Below, piece after piece: positions 18,552 through 26,402 of a stretch of 64,000 nucleotides of DNA. Source of the stretch: DASUAS01 sp963756895. Its GTDB lineage: Bacteria; Actinomycetota; Acidimicrobiia; IMCC26256; DASPTH01. Made by a program: the position numbers and the translations under genes. Within the stretch, counting starts at the first letter, position 1. Every line of letters starts with the position of its first letter. The DNA lies in NCBI GenBank assembly GCA_963756895.1, contig CAVWPI010000008.1, forward strand, positions 558,001-622,000, written 5' to 3'. Under the pieces are notes generated by a model. That model made no database searches, was not told the DNA's origin, and saw nothing but the letters and a program-made list of their open reading frames with translations.

Positions 18552-18598
18552 CTTTCGCTAGGGATTGTCAGAGTGCAGGAACAGGCGGGTGCCCGTAC

Positions 18599-18874
18599 CT
18601 ACTTGTTCACGGCTGACTTGAAGGCGGCTCCTGCAGAGAACTTCACGCCCTTCGATGCCGCGATCTGGACCGGCTCGCCCGTACGCGGGTTGCGACCCGT
18701 GCGTGCTGCACGGGACGAACGCGAGAACGAACCGAAACCGGGAAGTGTGACTTTGTCGTCGTTGGCGACCGCGCCCTGCACCGAGTCGATGAGCGCGTTC
18801 AACGCGCGCTCCGCGTCGGCTTTGCTGAGCCCGGCCCCCTCCGCAATGCTGTCGACGAGCTCTGACTTGTTCAC
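18599..18874 (-). CDS. hup: HU-family nucleoid protein
   Basis: A 91-residue HU protein: VNKSELVDSIAEGAGLSKAD at the N-terminus, the beta-arm signature GFGSFSRSSRAARTGRNPRT and a C-terminal FKSAVNK. HU dimers bend DNA and organise the nucleoid. The GTG at 18874 has a good CGGAGG Shine-Dalgarno and matches the usual HU N-terminus; an upstream ATG at 18919 would add a non-homologous extension. No basic tail is attached, but the H1-like protein gene follows directly. Confidence 0.95.
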   Translation of the reverse strand: MNKSELVDSIAEGAGLSKADAERALNALIDSVQGAVANDDKVTLPGFGSFSRSSRAARTGRNPRTGEPVQIAASKGVKFSAGAAFKSAVNK

Positions 18875-19350
18875 GCTGGCCTCCGAGATGTGTGCGTGTT
18901 CCAAGGAAGTTGAACGCATTTACAACGGTACGTCAAGCATTTCGACATTGCGCGTACGCATGAAGTTCACGTTCGACGCACCGTTCACGTTCGGATCGTT
19001 GTTGCGTTCTGTCTTACCCGCTTCTCGATCGTGTACTCGATCGTGCCGAGCACGCGTGTACGCGCGCATGGCGCGCAACTCGCGACGAGGGTACGACAGC
19101 GCAGTCGCGAAGTGGTGGATATCGCACGCGCACGCGATTCGCGCGGTCGCCCGCGCAGCACGAACGACCCGCGAACGCATGCGCGCGCGTGTGCCGCGCA
19201 CGCGTGCGCACGAACGCACGTGCGGACAAAACGTGCTCGCACCACACGAGAAAACCGTGCGCGACCTGCGACGACGCGATCGGAGCGCTGGAGACGCGTC
19301 GCGCGGTACTGGCGCGTCTCGCGCGCCGATCCGACCTCGCGAAACGAGAG
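18875..19350. other. Non-coding CpG-dense stretch upstream of hup
   Basis: About 475 bp with no credible gene. From about 19000 to 19320 the sequence is dominated by alternating purine-pyrimidine CG/CA/TG steps (for example catgcgcgcgcgtgtgccgc), with few GG or CC runs, unlike flanking coding DNA. It should contain the hup promoter, but I cannot define one. Alternating CG/CA tracts are prone to Z-DNA (inference). Confidence 0.6.
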
Positions 19351-19375
19351 GAGCCCGGCCCTGCGGGCCGGGCTC
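19351..19375 (-). terminator. Terminator after the tRNA pair
   Basis: A perfect 11-bp stem GAGCCCGGCCC / GGGCCGGGCTC with loop TGC, six bp beyond the 3' end of tRNA-Glu in the direction of tRNA transcription. Confidence 0.88.
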
Positions 19376-19381
19376 CGGGTG

Positions 19382-19454
19382 TAGCCCCGAGCAGATTCGA
19401 ACTGCCGTTACCGCCTTGAGAGGGCGGCGTCCTGGGCCACTAGACGACGGGGCC
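19382..19454 (-). tRNA. tRNA-Glu (anticodon CUC)
   Basis: Folds as a cloverleaf: acceptor GGCCCCG / CGGGGCT (first pair G-U), D-arm GTCTAGTGGCCCAGGAC, anticodon stem CCGCC / GGCGG with loop CTCTCAA (anticodon CTC), T-loop TTCGAAT, discriminator A. No CCA encoded. It follows tRNA-Gln by 18 bp. Confidence 0.93.
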
Positions 19455-19472
19455 AGAACTGCTTGCTACGAG

Positions 19473-19544
19473 CTCGGGGGGGAGGACTCGAACCCCCAAA
19501 GGCAGGACCAGAACCTGCTGTGTTGCCGATTACACCACCCCCGA
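19473..19544 (-). tRNA. tRNA-Gln (anticodon CUG)
   Basis: Acceptor TCGGGGG / CCCCCGA, anticodon stem GCAGG / CCTGC with loop TTCTGGT (anticodon CTG), T-loop TTCGAGT, discriminator G, 72 nt. It lies 34 bp downstream of gltX on the same strand. Confidence 0.93.
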
Positions 19545-19578
19545 AAGGTCCCGCCAGAGTAGTAGACGGGCCGGCGGC

Positions 19579-21033
19579 TCAGGCCAAGCGGATCCGTGCC
19601 GATCGGAGCCGGAGGAGGGTGCGGTCGCGGCCGAGGAGCACGATCGACGCGAAGAGCGGCAGTCCTCGGGAAACCCCTTCGACGACCGCGTAGCACGATC
19701 CCATGACGCCGCGGAGCTGCTTCTTCGACAGTCCCAGCTCCGTCAGCACCCCACGGAAGTCGACCGCGTCGTGGTTCCAGTCGCACTCCTCGACGTGCGC
19801 CACGACCGCGTCGAGGATCTCGCCGATGCGCTCGGTGGCGACGACCTTCTCCCACGATTCGGGTTCGATCTCGAACTCGTCGTCGGTCACGAAGAGGAAC
19901 GCCATCTGGTCGACGATCTGCACCAGCGTGGCCGCACGCTCCTGCGCGATCGCCACCGCGGCGGCGACGACCTCGGGATCCACGTCGGCGCCGAAGCGCG
20001 CCTGCGCCATCGGCAGCACGCGGCCGACCAGATCATCGAGGTCGATCCGACGGATCCATTCGCCGTTGAGCCAGTCGAGCTTGTCGCGGTCGAAGCCGGC
20101 GGCTGCATGGGTCACCCGGTCGAGATCGAACTGCGCGATGAGCTCGGCGGCATCCATGACCTCGTGGCCGTCGTCGGCGGGTGCCCAGCCGAGCAGCGCG
20201 AGGTAGTTGGTGAGGGCTTCGGGGAGGTATCCGGCGGCGACGAAGTCCTCGAGCGCCACCGCGCCGTGCCGCTTCGACAGCTTGGCCCGCGACTCGGCGT
20301 CGACGATGAGGGGCAGGTGCGCGTACCGGAGGTCGTCGGCGGCACTCGTCCCGCCGACCAGTGCGTGGCGCAGGGCCAGGACCCGGTGGGTGGAGTCGAT
20401 GAGGTCCTCACCCCGGATCACGTGGGTGATGCCCATGTCGAGGTCATCGACCGCGTTGGCGAGGAAGAAGATGGGCGCGCCGTCGGAACGCACGATGACG
20501 AAGTCGTGGATGAGCGACCACTCCACCTTCACCTCACCGCGGATGAGGTCGGTGAAGCTGCTCACGCCTTCGTCGGGGGTGCGGAACCGGATCGAGCGCG
20601 GCAGCCCTGCCGCCTCCTTGGCCGCCCGCTCGTCGGCGGTGAGCGCGCGGCACCGGCCGTCGTAGCCGGGCGGACGGCCTGCGGCGACCGCCGCATCGTT
20701 GCGTTGCTTCACCTCGTCTTCGGTGCAGAAGCACTCGTAGGCGTGCCCCTCCGCGAGGAGCCGCGCCGCGGCGTCGAGGTAGAGCCCGAAGCGCTCGCTC
20801 TGCAGGAACGGACCTTCGTCCCAGTCGAGCCCGAGCCACCGCAGCGTGTCCTGGATCCCGACCACCCACTCCTCCCGTGAACGGGCGACGTCGGTGTCCT
20901 CGATGCGCAGCACGAAGACGCCTTCGCCCGACAGGCCGGCGTGGCGGGCGTAGAGCCAGTTGAACAGCGCGGTGCGCGCGCCACCGATGTGGAGCGAGCC
21001 CGTGGGCGCGGGTGAGAACCGGACCTTGATCAC
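19579..21033 (-). CDS. gltX: Glutamyl-tRNA synthetase
   Basis: An intact 484-residue class I synthetase. VRFSPAPTGSLHIGGARTAL is the HIGH region and AKLSKRHGAVALEDF the KMSKS equivalent; the C-terminal helical anticodon-binding domain is complete. It charges tRNA-Glu; in actinobacteria the enzyme commonly also mis-charges tRNA-Gln for GatCAB amidation (family knowledge; not provable here). GTG start at 21033. The two genes directly downstream are tRNA-Gln and tRNA-Glu, and 13 bp upstream lies a hypothetical gene of the leuB-ilvE-cimA unit. Confidence 0.96.
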   Translation of the reverse strand: MIKVRFSPAPTGSLHIGGARTALFNWLYARHAGLSGEGVFVLRIEDTDVARSREEWVVGIQDTLRWLGLDWDEGPFLQSERFGLYLDAAARLLAEGHAYECFCTEDEVKQRNDAAVAAGRPPGYDGRCRALTADERAAKEAAGLPRSIRFRTPDEGVSSFTDLIRGEVKVEWSLIHDFVIVRSDGAPIFFLANAVDDLDMGITHVIRGEDLIDSTHRVLALRHALVGGTSAADDLRYAHLPLIVDAESRAKLSKRHGAVALEDFVAAGYLPEALTNYLALLGWAPADDGHEVMDAAELIAQFDLDRVTHAAAGFDRDKLDWLNGEWIRRIDLDDLVGRVLPMAQARFGADVDPEVVAAAVAIAQERAATLVQIVDQMAFLFVTDDEFEIEPESWEKVVATERIGEILDAVVAHVEECDWNHDAVDFRGVLTELGLSKKQLRGVMGSCYAVVEGVSRGLPLFASIVLLGRDRTLLRLRSARIRLA

Positions 21034-21046
21034 GAGGATGTGGATC

Positions 21047-21580
21047 TCAGTGGGTGAGGGCTTGTTGCAGTTCGCCGCGGAACTCGGCGAGCAGCGCCGG
21101 GACCTTCGGTGGCAGGCGCAGGAATGCGTCGGGGACCGCGTCGACCAGTGATCGACGGACCCCGTACTCGTGGTCGGCGCCATGGATGACCTCGCAGCGC
21201 CAGGCTGCGAACGCGTCGTCGGCGTCGCCCTGGTACCCGAGGAGCGACGCCGCGATCTCGACGTCGGCCATCGTGGGTGCGCGCCCGTACGACGCCGAGC
21301 GCTTCATGCCCAGCTCGGCGATCACGGCCAACGCGTCGGCGAGGTGCTCGTGCGGGGCGAGTTGCACCGAGTCACGCATGCGTGCCGCGAGGGTGACCGC
21401 GTACCCCACGTTGGGTCCCGGACGGCCGAGCAGGTTGCCGGTGGGCTGGCCCGCGACGAGGTCACCCGGGCGGTCGGCCTTCCACGTCTGGGCTGCCGGC
21501 AGGTGAACGCCCGGCGCCAGATTGGGTTCCTGGCGGGGGCGGTCGTCGAGCTCGGGAGCGACGAAGGGATCGGTGGGCAT
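21047..21580 (-). CDS. Hypothetical protein in the leuB-gltX unit
   Basis: An intact 177-residue soluble protein with no recognised motif. The N-terminal third is Pro-rich (DPFVAPELDDRPRQEP) and the rest helical (LADALAVIAELGMKRSASYG, AAWRCEVIHGADHEYGVRRS). It starts 9 bp after the cimA stop and ends 13 bp before gltX, so it is part of the operon. I do not assign a function. Confidence 0.75.
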   Translation of the reverse strand: MPTDPFVAPELDDRPRQEPNLAPGVHLPAAQTWKADRPGDLVAGQPTGNLLGRPGPNVGYAVTLAARMRDSVQLAPHEHLADALAVIAELGMKRSASYGRAPTMADVEIAASLLGYQGDADDAFAAWRCEVIHGADHEYGVRRSLVDAVPDAFLRLPPKVPALLAEFRGELQQALTH

Positions 21581-21589
21581 GGGTGAGTG

Positions 21590-23246
21590 CTACTGCCCGT
21601 CGGTCTCGTCGGGCAAGCCGTGGCCGATCAGCAGGCCGTAGACCAACGAGTCGTACAGCGCCTGCCACGAGGCCTCGATGATGTTCTCGCTCACCCCGAT
21701 GGTGGTCCACGAGCGTTCGCCGTTGGTGGAGTCGACGAGCACGCGGGTGACGGCACCGGTGCCGCGCGCGGTGTCGAGCACCCGCACCTTGTAGTCGGTG
21801 AGGTGCACCGGGCCGAGCGCCGGGTAACGGTCGCCGAGCGCGCTGCGCAACGCGGTGTCGAGCGCGTTCACCGGACCGTTGCCTTCGGCCGTCGAGATCA
21901 TGCGCTCACCGTCGACGTGCACCTTGATGGTGGCCTCGGTGGTCACGCCGCGGGCGACGGTGGGGGCGGCGAACGGATCGTCGTCGTCGGTGATGACCCG
22001 GAACGACTCGACCTCGAACCAGCGCTGCTCCCAGCCGGTGGCCCGCCGCATCAGCAGCTCGAGCGAGGCGTCGGCGACCTCGAAGTGGTAGCCGTCGTGC
22101 TCCATGCGCTTGAGCGTGTCGATGAGGTCGTTGAGCTGCGGGCCGTCGAGCGAGAGGCCGAGCTCCTTGGCCTTGAGCGTGAGCGTGCTCTTGCCCGCCA
22201 GCTCCGACACCACGAACCGGGTGCCGTTGCCCACCGAGTCGGGCGGTACGTGCTCGTAGGCGTCGGGGCGCTTCGCGATCGCGCTCACGTGGAGCCCCGC
22301 CTTGTGCGCGAACGCCGACGAGCCGACGTACGCCGCCTGCGGGTTGAGCGCCATGTTCACCAGTTCGGCCACGTGGTGCGCCACCGGCGTGAGCCGCTCG
22401 AGGCGGTCGCGTGGGATGGTCTCGATCCCCATCTTCAAGGTGAGGTTCGGGATGATCGTGGTGAGGTTGCAGTTGCCGGTGCGCTCGCCGTAGCCGTTGA
22501 TGGTGCCCTGCACCTGCACCGCACCGCCGCGCACGCCCGCGAGCGCGTTGGCCACGCCGGTGCCGGCGTCGTCGTGCAGGTGCACCCCGACGCCGACATC
22601 AGCGCCGAAGTAGTCGACCACGGTGCGCACGGTGCGCTCGATGACGTCGGGGAGCGTGCCCCCGTTGGTGTCGCACAACACGAGCCGGTTCGCGCCCGCC
22701 TGCACCGCGCCCTCGAGCACGCGCATCGCGAACTCGGGGTTGCGGCGGTACCCGTCGAAGAAGTGCTCGGCGTCGTACATCACGTCGCGGCCGTCAGCGT
22801 GGAGGAACGCCACCGAGTCTGCGACCATCGCCACGCCCTCGTCGAGGGTGGTGTTGAGCGCCTCGAGCACGTGGTAGTCCCACGACTTGCCCACGATGCA
22901 CACCGTCGACGTGCCCGCAGCCAGCAGGTTGCGCAACGTGTCGTCGGAGTCGACCTTTCCCTTGACCCTCCGCGTCGAGCCGAAGGCGACGAGGGTGGAC
23001 GTGTCGAGCGAGAGCTCCGACGGCGCGCGCCGCGAAGAACTCGTCGTCCTTCGGGTTGGCGCCGGGCCAACCCGCCTCGATGAAGTCGACGCCGAGCCAG
23101 TCGAGCTGCTCGGCGATGCGCAGCTTGTCGTCGACGGTGAGCGAGATGCCTTCGAGCTGGCTGCCGTCGCGCAGCGTGGTGTCGTAGATCTCGACCCGGG
23201 CCGGCCAGCTCGGGTCACGTACGCCGAATCTGTCGTTAACGGACAT
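21590..23246 (-). CDS. cimA: (R)-citramalate synthase (one apparent frameshift)
   Basis: The N-terminus VEIYDTTLRDGSQLEGISLT is the HMGL/DRE-TIM catalytic motif. GVGVHLHDDAGTGVANALAG carries the metal-binding HxH and ERTGNCNLTTIIPNL follows; the C-terminal regulatory domain is LeuA-type. The type is citramalate synthase (acetyl-CoA + pyruvate) rather than LeuA. The break near 23030 is in a GCGCGCG run: one more CG gives FFAARAPSELSLDTS. About 552 residues. Its start overlaps the ilvE stop by 11 bp. It feeds LeuCD and LeuB to make 2-oxobutyrate for isoleucine without threonine. Confidence 0.9.
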
Positions 23247-24154
23247 ACTCCAACCAGTCCTTGTAGCGCTCCACTTCGCCGCGGACCGCGGCGAAGTACG
23301 TCTCTTGGAGCGTGCGGGTGATCTCGCCGCGGTTGCCGATCTCGCGGTCGTCGACCGAGCGGATCGGCACCACTTCCGCCGCGGTGCCGGTGAGGAAGGC
23401 CTCGTCGGCGAGGTAGAGGTCGTGCCGGAGGAGCTGCTGCTCCCGCACCGGGATCCCCTGGTCGCGCGCGATGGTCATGACCGAGTCGCGGCGTGATGCC
23501 CGCGAGCGCGCCGCTCGAGGTGGGCGGGGTCATGAGCACGCCGTCCTTCACGATGAACACGTTCTCGCCCGTGCACTCGGCGACGAAGCCGTGCGTGTTC
23601 AGCATGATCGCCTCGTCGTAGCCCGCCTTCACCGCCTCGACCTTGGCCAGGCTCGAGTTGATGTAGATGCCGGTGCCCTTGGCCGCGACCGGGTTGATGT
23701 TGGGGTCCATGCGCCGCCACGACGACACCTGCACCCGCACGCCGGCCTGGAGGCTCTCCTCGCCCAGGTAGGAACCCCAGGGCCACGCCGCGATCGAGAC
23801 GTTCACCTCGCACGGCAGCGGGTTGAGGCCGATCTCGCCGTAGCCGAGGTACGCGATGGGGCGCACGTAGCAGGAGTCGAGCCCGCTCTCGCGAACGATG
23901 AGCTTGCACGCGTCGACGATCTCGTCGCGCGTGTACGGGATCGTCATCATGATCAACTTGGCGGAGTCGAACAGGCGCTGGATGTGGTCGGTGAGACGGA
24001 ACACCGCGGGGCCGTCGGCGGCCGCGTAGGTCCGGATCCCCTCGAACACCCCCGACCCGTAGTGCAGGCTGTGCGTGAGCACGTGGACGCGCGCTTCGTC
24101 CCACGGGACCAGCTCGCCGTCCATCCAGATCTTCTCGGTCTTCTCGAAAGGCAT
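23236..24154 (-). CDS. ilvE: Branched-chain amino acid aminotransferase (one apparent frameshift)
   Basis: Fold type IV PLP enzyme. Visible are IWMDGELVPWDEARVHVLTH, SLHYGSGVFEGIRTY, the PLP Lys region NPVAAKGTGIYINSSLAKVE, and the C-terminal LYLADEAFLTGTAAEVVPIR. The frame shifts near 23495 (GALAGIT / SVMTIARDQG) in a CGCCGCG run. About 306 residues. It performs the final transamination to Leu, Ile and Val. The start is 3 bp from the leuB stop and its 3' end overlaps cimA. Confidence 0.93.
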
Positions 24155-24157
24155 GGC

Positions 24158-25150
24158 TCAGATCCTCCCCGCGATCGCGTCGCCGATCTCGGCGGTCGAT
24201 CCCTGGACGTCGTCGGACTTGTCGACCGCCGCACGTACTCGGGCCCCGGCGTCGTCCTCGCCGAGGAACTCCAACATCATCGCGGCCGAGATGATCGCCG
24301 CGCGCGGATCGGCCTTCCCGGTGCCGGCGATGTCGGGGGCCGAGCCGTGGACCGGTTCGAACAGCGACGGACCGGTGCGGGCCGGGTTGAGGTTGCCCGA
24401 GGCGGCACGACCGATGCCGCCCGAGACCGCGCCACCCAGGTCGGTGAGGATGTCACCGAAGAGGTTGTCGGTGACCACCACGTCGTAGCGACCGGGATCC
24501 TGGACGAAGTAGATGCATGCGGCGTCGACGTGGTGGTACGCCGTGTCGACGTCGGGATAGTCGACCGCGGCTTCGTCGAAGGCCCGTTGCCAGAGGTCAC
24601 CGGCAAACGTGAGCACGTTGGTTTTGTGCACCAGGGTGAGGTGCTTGCGGTCACGCGCCTGCGCGAGGTCGAACGCGTAGCGGATCGCCCGCTCGGCGCC
24701 CTTGCGCGTGTTGACCGATCCCTGCGTTGCGATCTCGTACGGCGTGTTCTTGCGGAGGAACCCACCCTCACCGGCGTAGGTGCCTTCGGTGTTCTCGCGC
24801 ACGACGAGCATGTCGACGCCGTCGTTGTACTGGTTCGGACCCGACAGGAACGGGCGGAGGTTCACGTAGAGGTCGAGCTCGAAGCGCAACGTGAGGAGGA
24901 GGCCGCGCTCGATCACGCCCGGCGGGACACCGGGGGTGCCGACCGCGCCGAGCATCACCGCGTCGAGACCGCGGATGGCGTCGAGGTGCTCGTCCTCGAG
25001 GACCACGCCGTCGCGCAGGTAGCGACTACCACCCAGGTCGAACGGAACGGCCTCGTAGTCGACGCCGGCCGCGTCGACGCACTTCATCGCCTCGTCGACG
25101 ACCTCGGGGCCGATGCCGTCCCCTCCGATGATCCCGATCCGATAGCTCAC
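24158..25150 (-). CDS. leuB: 3-isopropylmalate dehydrogenase
   Basis: An intact 330-residue isocitrate/isopropylmalate dehydrogenase: IGIIGGDGIGPEVVDEAM at the N-terminus, LRFELDLYVNLRPF, VVRENTEGTYAGEGG, YDVVVTDNLFGDILTDLGG and EPVHGSAPDIAGTGKADPRA. It acts in leucine synthesis and, with CimA, in the citramalate route to isoleucine. GTG start at 25150 with an AAGGA Shine-Dalgarno. A leader peptide and attenuator lie upstream (25224-25339). Confidence 0.95.
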   Translation of the reverse strand: MSYRIGIIGGDGIGPEVVDEAMKCVDAAGVDYEAVPFDLGGSRYLRDGVVLEDEHLDAIRGLDAVMLGAVGTPGVPPGVIERGLLLTLRFELDLYVNLRPFLSGPNQYNDGVDMLVVRENTEGTYAGEGGFLRKNTPYEIATQGSVNTRKGAERAIRYAFDLAQARDRKHLTLVHKTNVLTFAGDLWQRAFDEAAVDYPDVDTAYHHVDAACIYFVQDPGRYDVVVTDNLFGDILTDLGGAVSGGIGRAASGNLNPARTGPSLFEPVHGSAPDIAGTGKADPRAAIISAAMMLEFLGEDDAGARVRAAVDKSDDVQGSTAEIGDAIAGRI

Positions 25151-25223
25151 GACGTTCCTTCGCCTTCTTCTTGCGACGGTGCTGGTTGCGACGGTGCAGC
25201 GACAATGACTTGCAAAATGAAAG

Positions 25224-25255
25224 GCCGCCCGACTCCGGCGTAGGGAGTGGACGGC
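25224..25255 (-). terminator. Attenuator terminator upstream of leuB
   Basis: Read on the minus strand, GCCGTCC ACTCC ... GGAGT C GGGCGGC forms a 12-bp hairpin (one bulge, one wobble) followed by CTTTCATTTT. It ends about 60 nt before the leuB start, after a Val/Ile leader peptide and a second hairpin at 25262-25286, so it can act as a regulated terminator. Confidence 0.78.
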
Positions 25256-25261
25256 GAGAGA

Positions 25262-25286
25262 GCGGACGCCAGGGAGTGGCGCCCGC
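25262..25286 (-). promoter_or_regulatory. First hairpin of the leuB attenuator
   Basis: GCGGGCGCCA / TGGCGTCCGC (10 bp with one G-U) with a 5-nt loop begins at the last base of the leader peptide stop codon. Its loop contains ACTCCC, the same sequence as the 5' arm of the downstream terminator, so either copy could pair with the GGAGT of the terminator. Confidence 0.7.
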
Positions 25287-25339
25287 TACGAAATTACGAT
25301 GACCGCGGAAGCGGGGCTGCGATCCGGGTTCGTGCGCAT
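25286..25339 (-). CDS. Leader peptide with Val-Ile-Val-Ile control codons (leuB-ilvE-cimA operon)
   Basis: A 17-residue ORF, MRTNPDRSPASAVIVIS, whose last five codons are GTC ATC GTA ATT TCG before TAG. GTA and ATT are rare in this GC-rich genome. The stop codon abuts the first hairpin, and a terminator hairpin with a U-rich tail follows. The Shine-Dalgarno is weak (GAGTGG). Stalling at Val/Ile codons when those aminoacyl-tRNAs are scarce would favour read-through into leuB-ilvE-cimA, fitting the pathway. Confidence 0.78.
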   Translation of the reverse strand: MRTNPDRSPASAVIVIS

Positions 25340-25509
25340 GGACCACTCAGGTTACCACCGCCGGTCCCCTGCCCGGCGCTGATTCCCTGTGACCCGTCTG
25401 AGACAGCACCCGATCCGTTCGGTGAACCTCCCCGTAGCCTGCACGACACACCGAACCGCGACACACCAAGCGCTCGTGACCGGTCGCCAGGAACCGTGGA
25501 GGGATCCGC

Positions 25510-26217
25510 ATGCGTCGTCTCTGGAAGTGGTTGGTGCTCGGCGTCCTGGTCGTCGTGGCGCTGGGGTTCGCGGGCTGGTACTTCTTCCTCAAGACCGATC
25601 CCGAGCCGCGCGCCGCGATCAAGGAGACCCCGGTCGTCACCGAGGACACCGCCGGCGGCGGCACCGCCGCGGCTTCGGGTCTCGACGGCACGTGGACGGT
25701 GACGTCGGGCAACCCGCAGAACTTCGTGGGCTACCGGGTCACCGAGAAGCTCTTCGCCAACATCTCCGAGACCGAGGCGACCGGGCGCACCGACAACGTC
25801 GAGGCGTCCATGACCATCGACGGCACCACGGTGAAGGACGTCACCGTCACCGCCGACCTGCGCGACCTCACGTCGGACAACAGCTTCCGCGACGGCCGCA
25901 TCAAGAGCGAAGGGCTCGAGTCGGACGAGTTCCCCGAGGCGAAGTTCGTGCTCACCCAGCCGATCACGCTCTCGGCGGTGCCGGCCGCGGGCGAGACGAT
26001 CACGACCGAGGCCGTCGGCGAGTTCACCCTGCACGGGGTCACCAAGCCGGTGACGATCCCGCTCGAGGGCCGCTGGGACGGCAAGCAGGTGCAGGTCGTG
26101 GGCAGCCTCGAGATCGCGTTCGACGACTACGGCGTCTCGGCCCCGAGCGCTCCTGCAGTGGCGTCGGTCGACGATCACGGCGAGATGGAGCTCCAGCTCT
26201 TCTTCGACAAGAGCTGA
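25510..26217 (+). CDS. YceI-family lipid-binding protein with N-terminal membrane anchor
   Basis: A 235-residue protein. One N-terminal hydrophobic helix (WLVLGVLVVVALGFAGWYFF) is followed by an acidic linker, then the YceI beta-barrel starting GLDGTWTVTSGNPQNFVGYR and including FTLHGVTKPVTIPLEGRWDG. YceI proteins are extracytoplasmic lipocalin-like barrels binding isoprenoid-type lipids. ATG at 25510 with a GGAGGG Shine-Dalgarno. Intact. Divergent from the leuB leader. Confidence 0.85.
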   Translation: MRRLWKWLVLGVLVVVALGFAGWYFFLKTDPEPRAAIKETPVVTEDTAGGGTAAASGLDGTWTVTSGNPQNFVGYRVTEKLFANISETEATGRTDNVEASMTIDGTTVKDVTVTADLRDLTSDNSFRDGRIKSEGLESDEFPEAKFVLTQPITLSAVPAAGETITTEAVGEFTLHGVTKPVTIPLEGRWDGKQVQVVGSLEIAFDDYGVSAPSAPAVASVDDHGEMELQLFFDKS

Positions 26218-26235
26218 CGCGCCGCCGCCGCCGCG

Positions 26236-26265
26236 GTGACGTGACGTGACGTGACGTGACGTGAC
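26236..26265. repeat. Pentanucleotide microsatellite (GTGAC)6
   Basis: Six exact tandem copies of GTGAC, followed by gtgagtcactgacg. It lies between the YceI gene and the pilin leader and could vary in length by slippage. Confidence 0.95.
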
Positions 26266-26304
26266 GTGAGTCACTGACGAATTTGGTTCAAGTGGTGCGC
26301 GAGT

Positions 26305-26394
26305 GGGTCCGATCTTTCGGGTTGCGGTGACCAGACCGCCGGCTTCCCAAGGGCAGGGGAACCGACCCTTCAACCCGGACCCTCTTGAAAGGTC
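26305..26394 (+). ncRNA. Structured 5' leader of the Flp pilin gene (riboswitch-like, unassigned)
   Basis: Hand-folding gives a closing stem GGGTCCG (26305-26311) / CGGACCC (26376-26382), a hairpin GCGGT / ACCGC (26324-26339), a hairpin GGCTTCCC (26341-26348) / GGGGAACC (26356-26363) with one mismatch, and pairing of its loop AAGGG (26349-26353) with CCCTT (26366-26370), i.e. a pseudoknot. GACC of the closing stem can alternatively pair with GGTC overlapping the Shine-Dalgarno (26391-26394). I recognise no known riboswitch class; function is inferred from structure only. Confidence 0.5.
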
Positions 26395-26402
26395 GCAAAC
26401 CA

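Noticed and set aside
18920..19380. Several open frames upstream of hup
   Set aside because: They overlap on both strands, are Arg/Ala/Thr-rich without homology, and reflect CpG-dense DNA lacking stops.
19382..19544. tRNA genes as an integration (att) site
   Set aside because: No integrase, no direct repeat of the tRNA 3' ends found nearby.
23020..23050. Programmed ribosomal frameshifting in cimA and other genes
   Set aside because: No slippery heptamer or conserved signal; breaks occur in unrelated genes at GC runs, so sequence error is simpler.
25211..25339. T-box riboswitch upstream of leuB
   Set aside because: No T-box core sequence; a leader peptide plus terminator explains the structure.
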